Origin: Imperialibacter roseus
Lineage (GTDB): Bacteria > Bacteroidota > Bacteroidia > Cytophagales > Cyclobacteriaceae
DNA: 64,000 nt
Direction: 5' to 3'
NCBI RefSeq assembly: GCF_032999765.1
Contig: NZ_CP136051.1
Span: 1,402,417 to 1,466,416, forward strand
Below are positions 34,050 to 42,528 of this stretch, in pieces. A program made the position numbers and the translations under genes. The notes beneath the pieces are model-generated. The model was not told the origin of the DNA, searched no databases, and saw nothing but the letters and a program-made list of their open reading frames with translations. Each line of letters begins with the position of its first letter. The first letter of the stretch is position 1.

Positions 34050-35382
34050 ATCTTAAAGAAGTTATTGGGTCTTGGCTGGCAGCTTTCTGTGCGGGCGCAA
34101 TCCCAAACACAAGACCTACTGTAGCAGCAACACCGAAAGAAACGATGACAGAAGAAAAAGTAATGATGGTGGGGAAGTCCCCAAAACTGGATATGCCCAG
34201 TGCAAGGCTAATGCCGAGCACCACGCCGACTATGCCGCCGCTGACACTGATCATCATCGCTTCGAATAAAAATTGAGTGACGATGTCGGTTTTTTGCGCT
34301 CCAATGGAAAGGCGAAGGCCAATTTCTTTGATTCTCTCCATAACAGATGCCAGCATGATGTTCATAATGCCAATGCCTCCAACCAGCAGCGAAATTCCTG
34401 CAATGGCTCCAAGCACAATATTGAAGATGTTTTGTGTTCGCTGCTGTTGTTTAAGCAATAACTCCGGAATGGTGATTTCGTAGTCGATCACTCCGAAGTG
34501 TCTCCTTTCTATCATTCTGGAGATGATTTCTGCTGTACTTTGCATTTTTGAAGCGTCTTTCACCTGAATGACGAGCTTGTCGATTTGATGATAATTACTA
34601 GGCTGCTGATCGGAGCTGCTGCCATCGTCATTGTTGTTTCGATTAGCGGCCTTTAGAATAGCTTCGGTTATCAACTCTCTGTTTCTGTACCTGATCAGGA
34701 ACGTCTTAATAGGGACGTATACATCCATGTTGTAGTCTCGAATACCGAGCTTGGCTATATTTTTTTCAGAGATAAGGCGCTCGTCCAGCACCCCAACTAC
34801 CTCCAGCCACTGGTTGCCAACTTTGATGGTTTTTCCAATGGGGTCTTCTTTGCTAAAAAACCTCCCCTTGATGCTTTTGCCAATGATGCACACAGGAAGA
34901 CCTCCCTCAATCTGACTTTCACTGAACATACTGCCTTGATTCAGGGCAAAAGCTCCAATATCAAAATAGGAAGGCATTACGCCGACGAGTTTGGCTGATC
35001 TTCGAAAACCGTCTTTGATGATGACAGTCTCCATCACGCATTCCGGACTCACAGCCTGGATGTCTGGTATCGTCTCAAAAATGCTTTGCGCATCAGCCAT
35101 TCTAAGACCCGGGGAGAATTTCTTCTTTTCTTCCCCCTTGGCATTGGCGGCGTCTATTTTCTTTTCTTCCTGTTCTACTACCGGCTCAATGATGATGTTG
35201 TTAACGCCCACCATTTTTATTTGCTCAAGGATCTCTTTTTCTGCGCCGTTTCCTATGGCCAGCATGGCAATGACAGCGGCTACTCCGAAAATGATCCCCA
35301 GTGCGGTTAGCAGTGAACGCAATTGATTGGCCAAAACTGCCTCCAGGGCAATTTGGAAGTTGGCCAGCAGCTTCTTGTTCAT
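34042..35382 (-). CDS. MacB-type ABC transporter permease without ATPase domain
   Basis: A 446-residue inner-membrane protein: first helix in LRSLLTALGIIFGVAAVIAML, the MacB periplasmic core domain (about 45-300), and three C-terminal helices with MERIKEIGLRLSIGAQKTDIV. It matches the membrane half of MacB; the N-terminal ATPase domain present in E. coli MacB is absent, and no ATPase gene lies in the operon. It is encoded between an adaptor and a TolC gene. A separate ATPase, perhaps of the type at 14131-14814, must be supplied in trans. Substrate is unknown; macrolide, peptide or siderophore efflux are family options. Confidence 0.88.
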   Translation of the reverse strand: MNKKLLANFQIALEAVLANQLRSLLTALGIIFGVAAVIAMLAIGNGAEKEILEQIKMVGVNNIIIEPVVEQEEKKIDAANAKGEEKKKFSPGLRMADAQSIFETIPDIQAVSPECVMETVIIKDGFRRSAKLVGVMPSYFDIGAFALNQGSMFSESQIEGGLPVCIIGKSIKGRFFSKEDPIGKTIKVGNQWLEVVGVLDERLISEKNIAKLGIRDYNMDVYVPIKTFLIRYRNRELITEAILKAANRNNNDDGSSSDQQPSNYHQIDKLVIQVKDASKMQSTAEIISRMIERRHFGVIDYEITIPELLLKQQQRTQNIFNIVLGAIAGISLLVGGIGIMNIMLASVMERIKEIGLRLSIGAQKTDIVTQFLFEAMMISVSGGIVGVVLGISLALGISSFGDFPTIITFSSVIVSFGVAATVGLVFGIAPAQKAASQDPITSLRYE

Positions 35383-35383
35383 C

Positions 35384-36730
35384 TTATTGATTTGGGTTGT
35401 TGGCTAGAGGTTTTCCTGAGCCGGGTTGTGTGGCCGACGATCCAGTCACTTCAGCTACTTCGTTTTTCTCGCCCTGGTTTCGCTTACCATTTAACGATTC
35501 GAGGAGCTTGATTTCGCCTTCATCCATATTGGCAGGAAGGGAAAGGTATACCTTTTCGGTGCCCGAAAGGCCCTGCTTGATAATGGCTTCATTGGCATTG
35601 GATAATCCCATTTCGACCTCCTGCTTGGTGCCGTCGCTTAGTATTACATACTGAATGGAGTCGTTGCGTGAATGGATGGCCTCAAGGGGGACAAAAACTA
35701 CCGAATCGAGCTCGCTAACAACTATGTTGTTGCTGGTTGTCATGGAAGGCCTCAGAGACGGATCCCTTTCGTTGACATTGATGGTTACTTCAAAAACTTT
35801 GGCGTCCGAATTCGGGTTTTGCTGACCAATATTGGCGACTTTCATTACCTCACCGCTCAACTCCTTGTCGGGGTAGGCATCGAGGCCAATTTTAACTTTT
35901 TGCCCCGGGGCCACTCGCCGGATATCTACTTCATTGACATAAGTCACCGACATCATCTGTGTCAAATCGGGCAGTGTAGCCACAACTGGATTCCAGGCAC
36001 CTATTTGCGAACCTGCTGCGATTTTGTTGCCATCCCAGTTTTTTGTGTAAATAACCATTCCATCCTGAGGGGCGAGTATGTTGAAGTCTTCAAGCAGAGA
36101 CTTCATAGAATTATAGTCAGACTGTTCTTTTCTCAAAGTGGCGCCTACTTCCTGCATTTTGGCCACCGACTGCTGAATTTTTAATTGATAGTTTTCCACC
36201 GTCTGATCTAGCTCCCTTTGAGCTTTCTCCATGGCTATTTGGTTTTGCTTTACCGTTGCAGGTGGCTCGAACTGCGACTGATCAAGCACTAATTGTTTTT
36301 CCTGCAGGGCATATCTTAAGTTAATTATTTTTTCCCTTTCAGCTCTCAGGTTGATCGCTGTATCAAGCCTTGTTTGTTCATACTGCGATTGCGCCTTTTC
36401 CAGGTTGTTTGCTGCATCCGAAAGCCTGGTATGAAGCTCAGATTTGTCAATAGATGCTACAAAGTCCCCCTTCTTAACCACGGTTCCTTCATCAACCAGG
36501 CTTTCTATCTTTAGGTTGTAAATTCTATAATTTTGAGCTCTTGTGGGACCCAAAATTCTTACCGAACGCAGGGCGCTGAGCTCGCCAGTGGTGGTTACGT
36601 CAACCACAAATTTTCCTTTGCTCACATTTACGATAATGTCGTTCTCCTCGCTGCCCTTGCTCTGGCTGAAATACAAAACAGCAACGAGTAGTATGAGAAT
36701 AGAAGCAGGCAGAATGTATCTTTTTTTCAT
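35384..36730 (-). CDS. MacA/HlyD-type periplasmic adaptor protein
   Basis: About 448 residues from the ATG at 36730 (a TTG at 36745 would add five). An N-terminal membrane anchor (ILPASILILLVAVLYF) is followed by a lipoyl-like half, a long helical hairpin with many Gln and Glu residues (about 95-215), the second lipoyl half (NILAPQDGMVIYT), a beta-barrel domain and the membrane-proximal domain (VFVPLEAIHS). It links the permease and the TolC duct. It is the first gene of the operon; the permease gene starts two bases after its stop. Confidence 0.9.
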   Translation of the reverse strand: MKKRYILPASILILLVAVLYFSQSKGSEENDIIVNVSKGKFVVDVTTTGELSALRSVRILGPTRAQNYRIYNLKIESLVDEGTVVKKGDFVASIDKSELHTRLSDAANNLEKAQSQYEQTRLDTAINLRAEREKIINLRYALQEKQLVLDQSQFEPPATVKQNQIAMEKAQRELDQTVENYQLKIQQSVAKMQEVGATLRKEQSDYNSMKSLLEDFNILAPQDGMVIYTKNWDGNKIAAGSQIGAWNPVVATLPDLTQMMSVTYVNEVDIRRVAPGQKVKIGLDAYPDKELSGEVMKVANIGQQNPNSDAKVFEVTINVNERDPSLRPSMTTSNNIVVSELDSVVFVPLEAIHSRNDSIQYVILSDGTKQEVEMGLSNANEAIIKQGLSGTEKVYLSLPANMDEGEIKLLESLNGKRNQGEKNEVAEVTGSSATQPGSGKPLANNPNQ

Positions 36731-36876
36731 GATGGTTAAGTTCAATTAGCATACACATTTAACAGAAGTATGAATTTGCACAAAAATCATACTAAAAAAA
36801 TCAAAAGAGGTAATTAACTTCTTTTATAACTCAAATTGCGGTACGGTTGGTATACTTTAGAAAAAATTATTAGTTA

Positions 36877-36884
36877 CAAATATA
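36877..36884 (-). promoter_or_regulatory. Possible -7 box of the efflux operon
   Basis: On the minus strand TATATTTG fits TAnnTTTG. It lies about 147 bases upstream of the adaptor ATG, leaving a long leader. No matching -33 TTG was identified. Confidence 0.35.
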
Positions 36885-37039
36885 CCTAACAATTTAGTTG
36901 ATGTATTTACCTGACGACACTTTATTTAGCCGAAAGTCAAGTAATCGCTCCTGTTTTTAGGTTATTTTGCCTATTTCAGGCTGATTGTTGGCAGTTATTG
37001 GGCGCATCTTACTATCTTCGTGTACGCAAAAAGCTTTTT

Positions 37040-37489
37040 ATGTCGTCTCATATTCTTATCTCCAGTCTCGAATTCAATCAGAAAAAAATAGAATCATTGC
37101 TGGCGGATCTCACAGTTGATGAAACACTGGCGTTCACTCACGATAACATCAACAATATTCACTGGATCGTGGGCCATATTGCTTCTCAAAGAGATACTTT
37201 GCTGGAAGACCTGACAGGCGAGATGACTTTTCCGCAGGAACTCAAGCAGTACTATGGCAAGACTGGTGATCCCCGAAAAATGCCGAAGACTATTGACTGG
37301 TTGAAGTGCCTTGATATTCTCAAGGAACAGTTCAATGACATCTCCGCCTGGGTTTTAGAATGGGATAGCCAGGGACGCCTCGATAGAGAAAAGGGTGATG
37401 TGATAGTAAAATACCTTAGCCACGAGGCATATCACATTGGGCAGGTAAGCCTGATTAGGAAGATGCTCGGTAAGACTGCGGCTAAATAG
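37040..37489 (+). CDS. DinB-family four-helix-bundle protein
   Basis: About 149 residues from the ATG at 37040; an upstream in-frame ATG at 36998 would add 14 residues with no family match. The DinB fold is shown by the helix with NNIHWIVGHIASQRDTLL (first metal-site His) and by SHEAYHIGQVSLIRKMLG, which carries the other two His of the three-His metal site. Family members include thiol S-transferases and many of unknown role. It is a single gene pointing toward the IS-disrupted region. Confidence 0.85.
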   Translation: MSSHILISSLEFNQKKIESLLADLTVDETLAFTHDNINNIHWIVGHIASQRDTLLEDLTGEMTFPQELKQYYGKTGDPRKMPKTIDWLKCLDILKEQFNDISAWVLEWDSQGRLDREKGDVIVKYLSHEAYHIGQVSLIRKMLGKTAAK

Positions 37490-37727
37490 CTGCCAAGTCT
37501 ATTCGCAACAAGTCCCCTAAGCTTTGTGGGCCGTAGAAATAGTCAACATCTGGGATCAAGCGGGAAAATCTGGGGAGGTCGCCCTTTAAATCCAATATCC
37601 CAAGTGGTCATAAAAAAGCAAAAGATCCAAGCCTAACTGACTGGAGAAGCCCGGCCTGGCGAGACGCATTGAACCAGTTTTACTTTTTTATTTAACAACA
37701 AACGAAACATTCGATCCCCAGAAATAC
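37490..37727. other. Intergenic remainder next to the left direct repeat
   Basis: About 240 bases without a gene. This was the natural downstream flank of the PAS sensor gene before the IS inserted. I see no part of a histidine kinase or other output domain here that the insertion might have cut off. Confidence 0.5.
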
Positions 37728-38581
37728 AGATTGATCCAACATCTGACTTTGCACAAGCCTGGGCTATTTGCTATTCGTAATATCCACAAAAACTGTTAAT
37801 CTGCATTCCTCACCATTGAGCATGACCTGTTCAACCGAAAAAAGTATCAGCCTTTTTTGTCCTCGTTTTGTGCTGATTGAGAGTTTGCTTTCTCTGGACT
37901 TTGATGGCTCACCCTTTCGGCTAAATATTTTTTTGATTTCGGCCAGGGGCACACCGTTGAGTGTTAGAATTGGCTTGCCTGTATATTCTTCGTAGCTGTA
38001 GCCCAGCAATTCTTCCGCATTCTTGTTGATCTCGAGACAGATGGCGTCTTTGTTGCTTGTAATGCATAGCGCTACTGGGCTTGCATGGAAGGCGTCTAAA
38101 AACCTTTCTTCACTGTCACGCAGGTGCTTTTTGATATTGCTTAGTTCTGTCCTGTCGCTAATGGTGAGAAAGTAAACCAGGTTTCCCTCACGGTCTGCAA
38201 ATGAGCCGCCATTGTACCTGAAAATTTTTGCCCAGCGATTTTTAATGCTTCGCACTCTTACTTCCAGCCCATCCACATTTTCATTGTTCAACAGCCTCGG
38301 TAGTGGCCATTTGCTGACGGGCAAATACTTTCCATTTAGCTGCTCCACCCTAAAGTACTTAAGCAATTCGGTAAAATTTTGGGGAGGACTTTGCAAAGAC
38401 ATGAAATCATGCATTTTGATCGCTGCTGCGTTCCAGTAAAGAAGCCTGCCCCCTTTGTTGGCAATTACCAAACCTTCCGATATATTATCAATTATGCTTT
38501 TTAGGCGACTTTCGCTATTGAGAAGTGCTTGAAAATTGTTCCGACGCAGAGTGATATCAATTACCGACCCGCTAAGCTTTT
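37728..38581. repeat. Left copy of the 854-bp direct repeat flanking the IS
   Basis: By eye identical to 40238-41091 (constant offset of 2510). Its right end directly touches the left terminal inverted repeat of the IS. One base further out on each side the two copies differ or the match is accounted for by the IS end (C at 37727 against G at 40237). It behaves as a target-site duplication of exceptional length. Confidence 0.92.
37764..38581 (-). pseudogene. 3' fragment of the PAS sensor gene, duplicated by the IS
   Basis: This stretch codes for the last 272 or so residues of the PAS protein at 40274-42196 and has the same stop codon. Its 5' end is cut off by the IS at 38582, so there is no native start or promoter. 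An internal ATG at 38471 could give a 235-residue peptide with about one and a half PAS domains, but expression is doubtful. The predicted residues are identical to those of the intact gene. Confidence 0.88.
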
Positions 38582-38594
38582 CCTGACTTCATCA
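38582..38594. repeat. Left terminal inverted repeat of the IS
   Basis: CCTGACTTCATCA, a perfect 13-bp inverted match to 40225-40237. The match stops at the next base. Confidence 0.9.
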
Positions 38595-38657
38595 TTTTGC
38601 TCTCAAAAAAGTCAAAAGGTTTGTTATTTTAAGATGAGGCTTGTTTTTCTAGGTGTC

Positions 38658-38690
38658 TTGGGTGTCCCAGGCGCTGTTTTTTTAGATTTG
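38658..38690 (+). promoter_or_regulatory. Putative transposase promoter overlapping an IS-end palindrome
   Basis: TAGATTTG at 38683-38690 fits the TAnnTTTG -7 box, with a TTG at 38658-38660 22 bases upstream as the -33 element. The ATG is at 38695, so the message would be leaderless or nearly so. The -33 TTG is the first part of the palindromic block 38658-38670 repeated at the other end, so a transposase bound there could repress its own gene. This is inference. Confidence 0.4.
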
Positions 38691-38694
38691 TGCC

Positions 38695-40227
38695 ATGTTT
38701 ATCAGGCAGAAGAAGAACAAGTCAGGTGTCATTAGTGTGCAGGTGATCGACAAAAGTTCGGGTAGCTATAGAGTGCATAAAACCATAGGAAGCTCTTCGA
38801 GCAAATCTGAGGTTGACGTTTTGATGATTCAAGCTAGAGAATACGTTCGTTGTTATGGGGGCCAATCTGTTCTTGATTTCAATGTTGGCACTGACGAGCA
38901 TTTTTTCAAAGCTGTTTATGACAATATCGAGCAGCTACAATTACTGGGGCCGGAATTAATATTAGGGAAGCTCTTTGATGAAATAGGTTTTAATAGAGTA
39001 AAGGGAGAGCTTTTTAGACACTTGGTCATCTCCAGATTAGTTTATCCTGTTAGCAAGTTAAAGACCATTGATTATCTTCAGAAGTACAAAGGCATTAGCC
39101 TTCATGTCAATGAAGTTTACCGGTTTATGGATAAACTTCATTCCCAGGACATAGAGCAGATCAAAGCAATAAGCTTCCATCATACTGTGAACATCTTGGG
39201 TAAAAAGCTGGGAGTTGTCTTTTACGATGTAACCACTCTATATTTTGAGGCTGCTGACGAAGATGACTTGCGAAAAGCCGGTTTTAGCAAAGATGGCAAG
39301 CACAGTAACCCACAAATAGTGCTGGGGCTTTTGGTGGCAGAGCAAGGCTATCCACTCGATTATGAGATTTTTGAAGGCAATAAGTTTGAAGGCCATACGA
39401 TGCTTCCTGTCATAGAAGCTTTCAAAAACAAGTACAATGCCCAACAGTTCATTGTAGTTGCCGATGCAGGTCTTATGTCAAACAAGAACATAACCACACT
39501 ACAAGCAGCAGATTACAACTTCATAATAGGAGCCAGGATTAAGAATGAAAGTGAAGCTATCAAACAAAAAATCTTTACATCAGGTCTTAGTGATAAACAA
39601 TATGTAGAAATAGTCAGGCAGGATGGCTTACGGATAATCGTCCAATATTCTACCGCAAGGGCGGCCAATGATGCCAAAAACAGATCCAAGGGGTTAGAAC
39701 GTCTTAAAAAGCAATTGAACACGGGCAAGCTCACCAAAAAGCACATCAACAATAAAGGCTATAATAAATACCTCAGGCTAGAAGGAGATATAAAGATCAC
39801 CATTGATGAACAAAAATTTAAAGACGACTCAAAGTGGGACGGCCTGAAAGGATACATCACCAATACACGACTGGAAGCTCAAACAGTCATGGACTATTAT
39901 CGCCAGTTATGGCAAGTCGAAAGAACATTTAGAATAACGAAAACCGATTTAAGGATAAGACCGATATACCATTACAAGAAAAGAAGAATTGAAGCCCACA
40001 TCTGTATCGCCTTCGCTGCTTGTAAGCTTTACAAAGAACTGGAACGAAAGCTAAAAGACAAGGAGGCATCGATCAGCGCTGAAAAAGCCATCGATATTAT
40101 GAAAACGATATTCGGGCTGACTTTAAACATGCCGCAATCTCAGGAAACCAAACTTATGCTCCTCGATAAAACCCAAGAGCAAAAAAACCTTATCCAATTA
40201 TTCCAAGAAGATTGGGTGTCCCAGTGA
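38695..40227 (+). CDS. IS1634-family (IS4-like) DDE transposase
   Basis: A 510-residue transposase. The catalytic acidic triad is readable: Asp178 in VFYDVTTLYFE, Asp257 in VVADAGLMS, and Glu409 in YRQLWQVERTFRITKTDLR, which is the Y-R-x(6)-E signature of IS4-superfamily enzymes. The N-terminal part (about 1-150) should bind the ends. The last residues WVSQ are encoded by the inner palindromic block, and the TGA stop lies in the right terminal repeat, so the gene fills the element to its end. The base composition is more AT-rich than the surroundings. Confidence 0.93.
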   Translation: MFIRQKKNKSGVISVQVIDKSSGSYRVHKTIGSSSSKSEVDVLMIQAREYVRCYGGQSVLDFNVGTDEHFFKAVYDNIEQLQLLGPELILGKLFDEIGFNRVKGELFRHLVISRLVYPVSKLKTIDYLQKYKGISLHVNEVYRFMDKLHSQDIEQIKAISFHHTVNILGKKLGVVFYDVTTLYFEAADEDDLRKAGFSKDGKHSNPQIVLGLLVAEQGYPLDYEIFEGNKFEGHTMLPVIEAFKNKYNAQQFIVVADAGLMSNKNITTLQAADYNFIIGARIKNESEAIKQKIFTSGLSDKQYVEIVRQDGLRIIVQYSTARAANDAKNRSKGLERLKKQLNTGKLTKKHINNKGYNKYLRLEGDIKITIDEQKFKDDSKWDGLKGYITNTRLEAQTVMDYYRQLWQVERTFRITKTDLRIRPIYHYKKRRIEAHICIAFAACKLYKELERKLKDKEASISAEKAIDIMKTIFGLTLNMPQSQETKLMLLDKTQEQKNLIQLFQEDWVSQ

Positions 40228-40237
40228 TGAAGTCAGG
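40225..40237. repeat. Right terminal inverted repeat of the IS
   Basis: TGATGAAGTCAGG, the exact reverse complement of 38582-38594. Its first three bases are the transposase stop codon. Confidence 0.9.
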
Positions 40238-41091
40238 AGATTGATCCAACATCTGACTTTGCACAAGCCTGGGCTATTTGCTATTCGTAATATCCACAAA
40301 AACTGTTAATCTGCATTCCTCACCATTGAGCATGACCTGTTCAACCGAAAAAAGTATCAGCCTTTTTTGTCCTCGTTTTGTGCTGATTGAGAGTTTGCTT
40401 TCTCTGGACTTTGATGGCTCACCCTTTCGGCTAAATATTTTTTTGATTTCGGCCAGGGGCACACCGTTGAGTGTTAGAATTGGCTTGCCTGTATATTCTT
40501 CGTAGCTGTAGCCCAGCAATTCTTCCGCATTCTTGTTGATCTCGAGACAGATGGCGTCTTTGTTGCTTGTAATGCATAGCGCTACTGGGCTTGCATGGAA
40601 GGCGTCTAAAAACCTTTCTTCACTGTCACGCAGGTGCTTTTTGATATTGCTTAGTTCTGTCCTGTCGCTAATGGTGAGAAAGTAAACCAGGTTTCCCTCA
40701 CGGTCTGCAAATGAGCCGCCATTGTACCTGAAAATTTTTGCCCAGCGATTTTTAATGCTTCGCACTCTTACTTCCAGCCCATCCACATTTTCATTGTTCA
40801 ACAGCCTCGGTAGTGGCCATTTGCTGACGGGCAAATACTTTCCATTTAGCTGCTCCACCCTAAAGTACTTAAGCAATTCGGTAAAATTTTGGGGAGGACT
40901 TTGCAAAGACATGAAATCATGCATTTTGATCGCTGCTGCGTTCCAGTAAAGAAGCCTGCCCCCTTTGTTGGCAATTACCAAACCTTCCGATATATTATCA
41001 ATTATGCTTTTTAGGCGACTTTCGCTATTGAGAAGTGCTTGAAAATTGTTCCGACGCAGAGTGATATCAATTACCGACCCGCTAAGCTTTT
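40238..41091. repeat. Right copy of the 854-bp direct repeat flanking the IS
   Basis: Begins right after the right terminal repeat of the IS and matches 37728-38581. It carries the natural 3' end of the PAS sensor gene plus 36 bases of its downstream flank, so this copy keeps the gene whole. Confidence 0.92.
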
Positions 41092-42196
41092 CTGTTCTGG
41101 TTTCGGAGCTCTTCACATAAGTTCCTTTTAGTGCAAGCCAATGGACGGATTGGTCAGGCCAAATTACCCTTGCTTCAAAGTCGAAGGAGCCATCTGTTTT
41201 GGCCGCTTCGAAAACTTCTTTCGCAGCCAACCGGTCTTTCACGTGGATATGTTGAAGCAAAGTCGGTAAATCCCACTGAGCAAGCTCTTCACTGTACCCA
41301 AAACTTTGATCATGAATTCGATTCCTTACCGACTTGCCAGATATGAGATCAATTTCCCAAACACCTATTTTTGAGTCTTCAATAGCATTCAAGTAGAGGT
41401 TCGTAAATTTGGCATCCAATCCACCGAAAGGCGTAGGTTCGGTAACCTCTTTAATATTGTCGACAATGCCCCCAATTGAGGGGTCGTTAAGCAGATTGAC
41501 GACGGTTGAATCATAAAGATGGTAGCTACCGTCTTTGTGAATAATTCTTGAACGATGTCCTTTTATCGGAATGCCCGGGTTGAGAATCGCTTTCTCCATC
41601 ACTTTTTGATTGCCAGGTACGTCGTCCGGATGAAGGCTTGAATAAATGTCGAGCAGCATCGTCTCTTCTGGCGTATAGCCCAGGATATTCTCAACAGAGG
41701 GCGACACATAAATTGGTTTGCCTTCAGGAGAAAAAACAATGACTGCATCGCCGCTGGTCTCCAGAAGGGCCTGAAAGTTCATTTGAACTTTTGTGGGCTC
41801 ACTGTCACTAGCATCGTTTTCACTTATTAAATAAAGGAAGGCACCAATTAAGTTTCCCTTTCTATCAAGCGCTGGCTCAAGACGAATGCTATAGTGAGTA
41901 TCTTTGATACTTATACCACTTATTTCATCTTGTTCGCTAAGTGCCTGTTCGAAAAGCGAGGAAGTGGCTTCTTTATTTTTTGCGAAAAGCGAATTGATAA
42001 CTGAAAGCCCTCTCCTTGGTGCTATACCCGTAATTTGTGAAAAATAGCTCTCAAAATGGGGATTAAACTTTTGAATAGAATAGTCCTTGTCTATCAACGC
42101 TACTCCATGATAGGGGTTGGACATGGTGGCCTTAATGCTTTCATTAATTTCTGTTTCCTTGCCAGTGTTGGTGGGCGTTCCTCTGCTTCTTTTCAT
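40274..42196 (-). CDS. Multi-PAS sensor protein without output domain
   Basis: About 640 residues from the ATG at 42196 (a TTG at 42247 would add 17). There are about five PAS/PAC modules in series: one near 25-130, a canonical one with AVIVFSPEGKPIYVSPSVENILGYTPEE, a PAC-type segment with VHWLALKGTYV, another with EGLVIANKGGRLLYWNAAAI, and the last ending in CRLTVFVDITNSK. No membrane helix, histidine kinase, GGDEF, HTH or other effector follows. It may pass its signal by protein contact. The 3' 818 bases are duplicated at 37764-38581 by the IS insertion, yet this copy is complete. Confidence 0.85.
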   Translation of the reverse strand: MKRSRGTPTNTGKETEINESIKATMSNPYHGVALIDKDYSIQKFNPHFESYFSQITGIAPRRGLSVINSLFAKNKEATSSLFEQALSEQDEISGISIKDTHYSIRLEPALDRKGNLIGAFLYLISENDASDSEPTKVQMNFQALLETSGDAVIVFSPEGKPIYVSPSVENILGYTPEETMLLDIYSSLHPDDVPGNQKVMEKAILNPGIPIKGHRSRIIHKDGSYHLYDSTVVNLLNDPSIGGIVDNIKEVTEPTPFGGLDAKFTNLYLNAIEDSKIGVWEIDLISGKSVRNRIHDQSFGYSEELAQWDLPTLLQHIHVKDRLAAKEVFEAAKTDGSFDFEARVIWPDQSVHWLALKGTYVKSSETRTEKLSGSVIDITLRRNNFQALLNSESRLKSIIDNISEGLVIANKGGRLLYWNAAAIKMHDFMSLQSPPQNFTELLKYFRVEQLNGKYLPVSKWPLPRLLNNENVDGLEVRVRSIKNRWAKIFRYNGGSFADREGNLVYFLTISDRTELSNIKKHLRDSEERFLDAFHASPVALCITSNKDAICLEINKNAEELLGYSYEEYTGKPILTLNGVPLAEIKKIFSRKGEPSKSRESKLSISTKRGQKRLILFSVEQVMLNGEECRLTVFVDITNSK

Positions 42197-42410
42197 GAAA
42201 GTTGAATTTACAAAAAGGCCTGCTTTAGTGAAATTCACTACAGTCAAGCGTAAGAGTTAACAACTTATTAATTAATAGCTGGCGAAAAAGAAAGCAGGCT
42301 GATTTTCGACTCCCGCTATCGTCTGAAATAACAACGCAATATCAGTAATGGGTCTTTTACATGTGCCATATTTTTTTAATATTTTTTAACAATTAGCCTT
42401 TGATATAAAC

Positions 42411-42439
42411 TTGACAAAAACTTTAGGCTTTTATAAAAT
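42411..42439 (+). promoter_or_regulatory. Possible sigma-70-like promoter before gldA
   Basis: TTGACA (42411-42416) and TAAAAT (42434-42439) are 17 bases apart and 90 bases upstream of the gldA start. This resembles the E. coli consensus and not the Bacteroidota TAnnTTTG type, and the region is AT-rich, so chance is quite possible. Confidence 0.3.
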
Positions 42440-42528
42440 TGCCACCGTTTCCTAGAATTCTTTGGAATTGTACACGTAAACTGGTAGTTGTTGAAAACTT
42501 CTTAATTGTTTTTTAAGACAGAAAAATC

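Larger units (their letters stand above)
38582..40237 (+). mobile_element. IS1634-type insertion sequence, 1656 bp
   Basis: The element has 13-bp perfect terminal inverted repeats (CCTGACTTCATCA at 38582-38594 and its complement at 40225-40237), one transposase gene, and lies between 854-bp direct repeats of the target. An inner 13-bp block with the palindrome TGGGTGTCCCA is present near both ends (38658-38670 and 40212-40224). Known IS1549/IS1634-group elements make target duplications of up to hundreds of bases. The element seems intact, and the unchanged duplicates imply recent insertion. Confidence 0.92.

Noticed and set aside
37764-38471. A separate 235-residue PAS protein gene
   Set aside because: It is the duplicated 3' end of the PAS sensor gene, cut off from start and promoter by the IS; it is listed as a pseudogene fragment.
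37728-41091. Composite transposon or simple segmental duplication as explanation of the long repeats
   Set aside because: There is only one IS, the repeats are host gene sequence, and each repeat touches an IS terminus exactly; a long target duplication fits better, though it is not proven.
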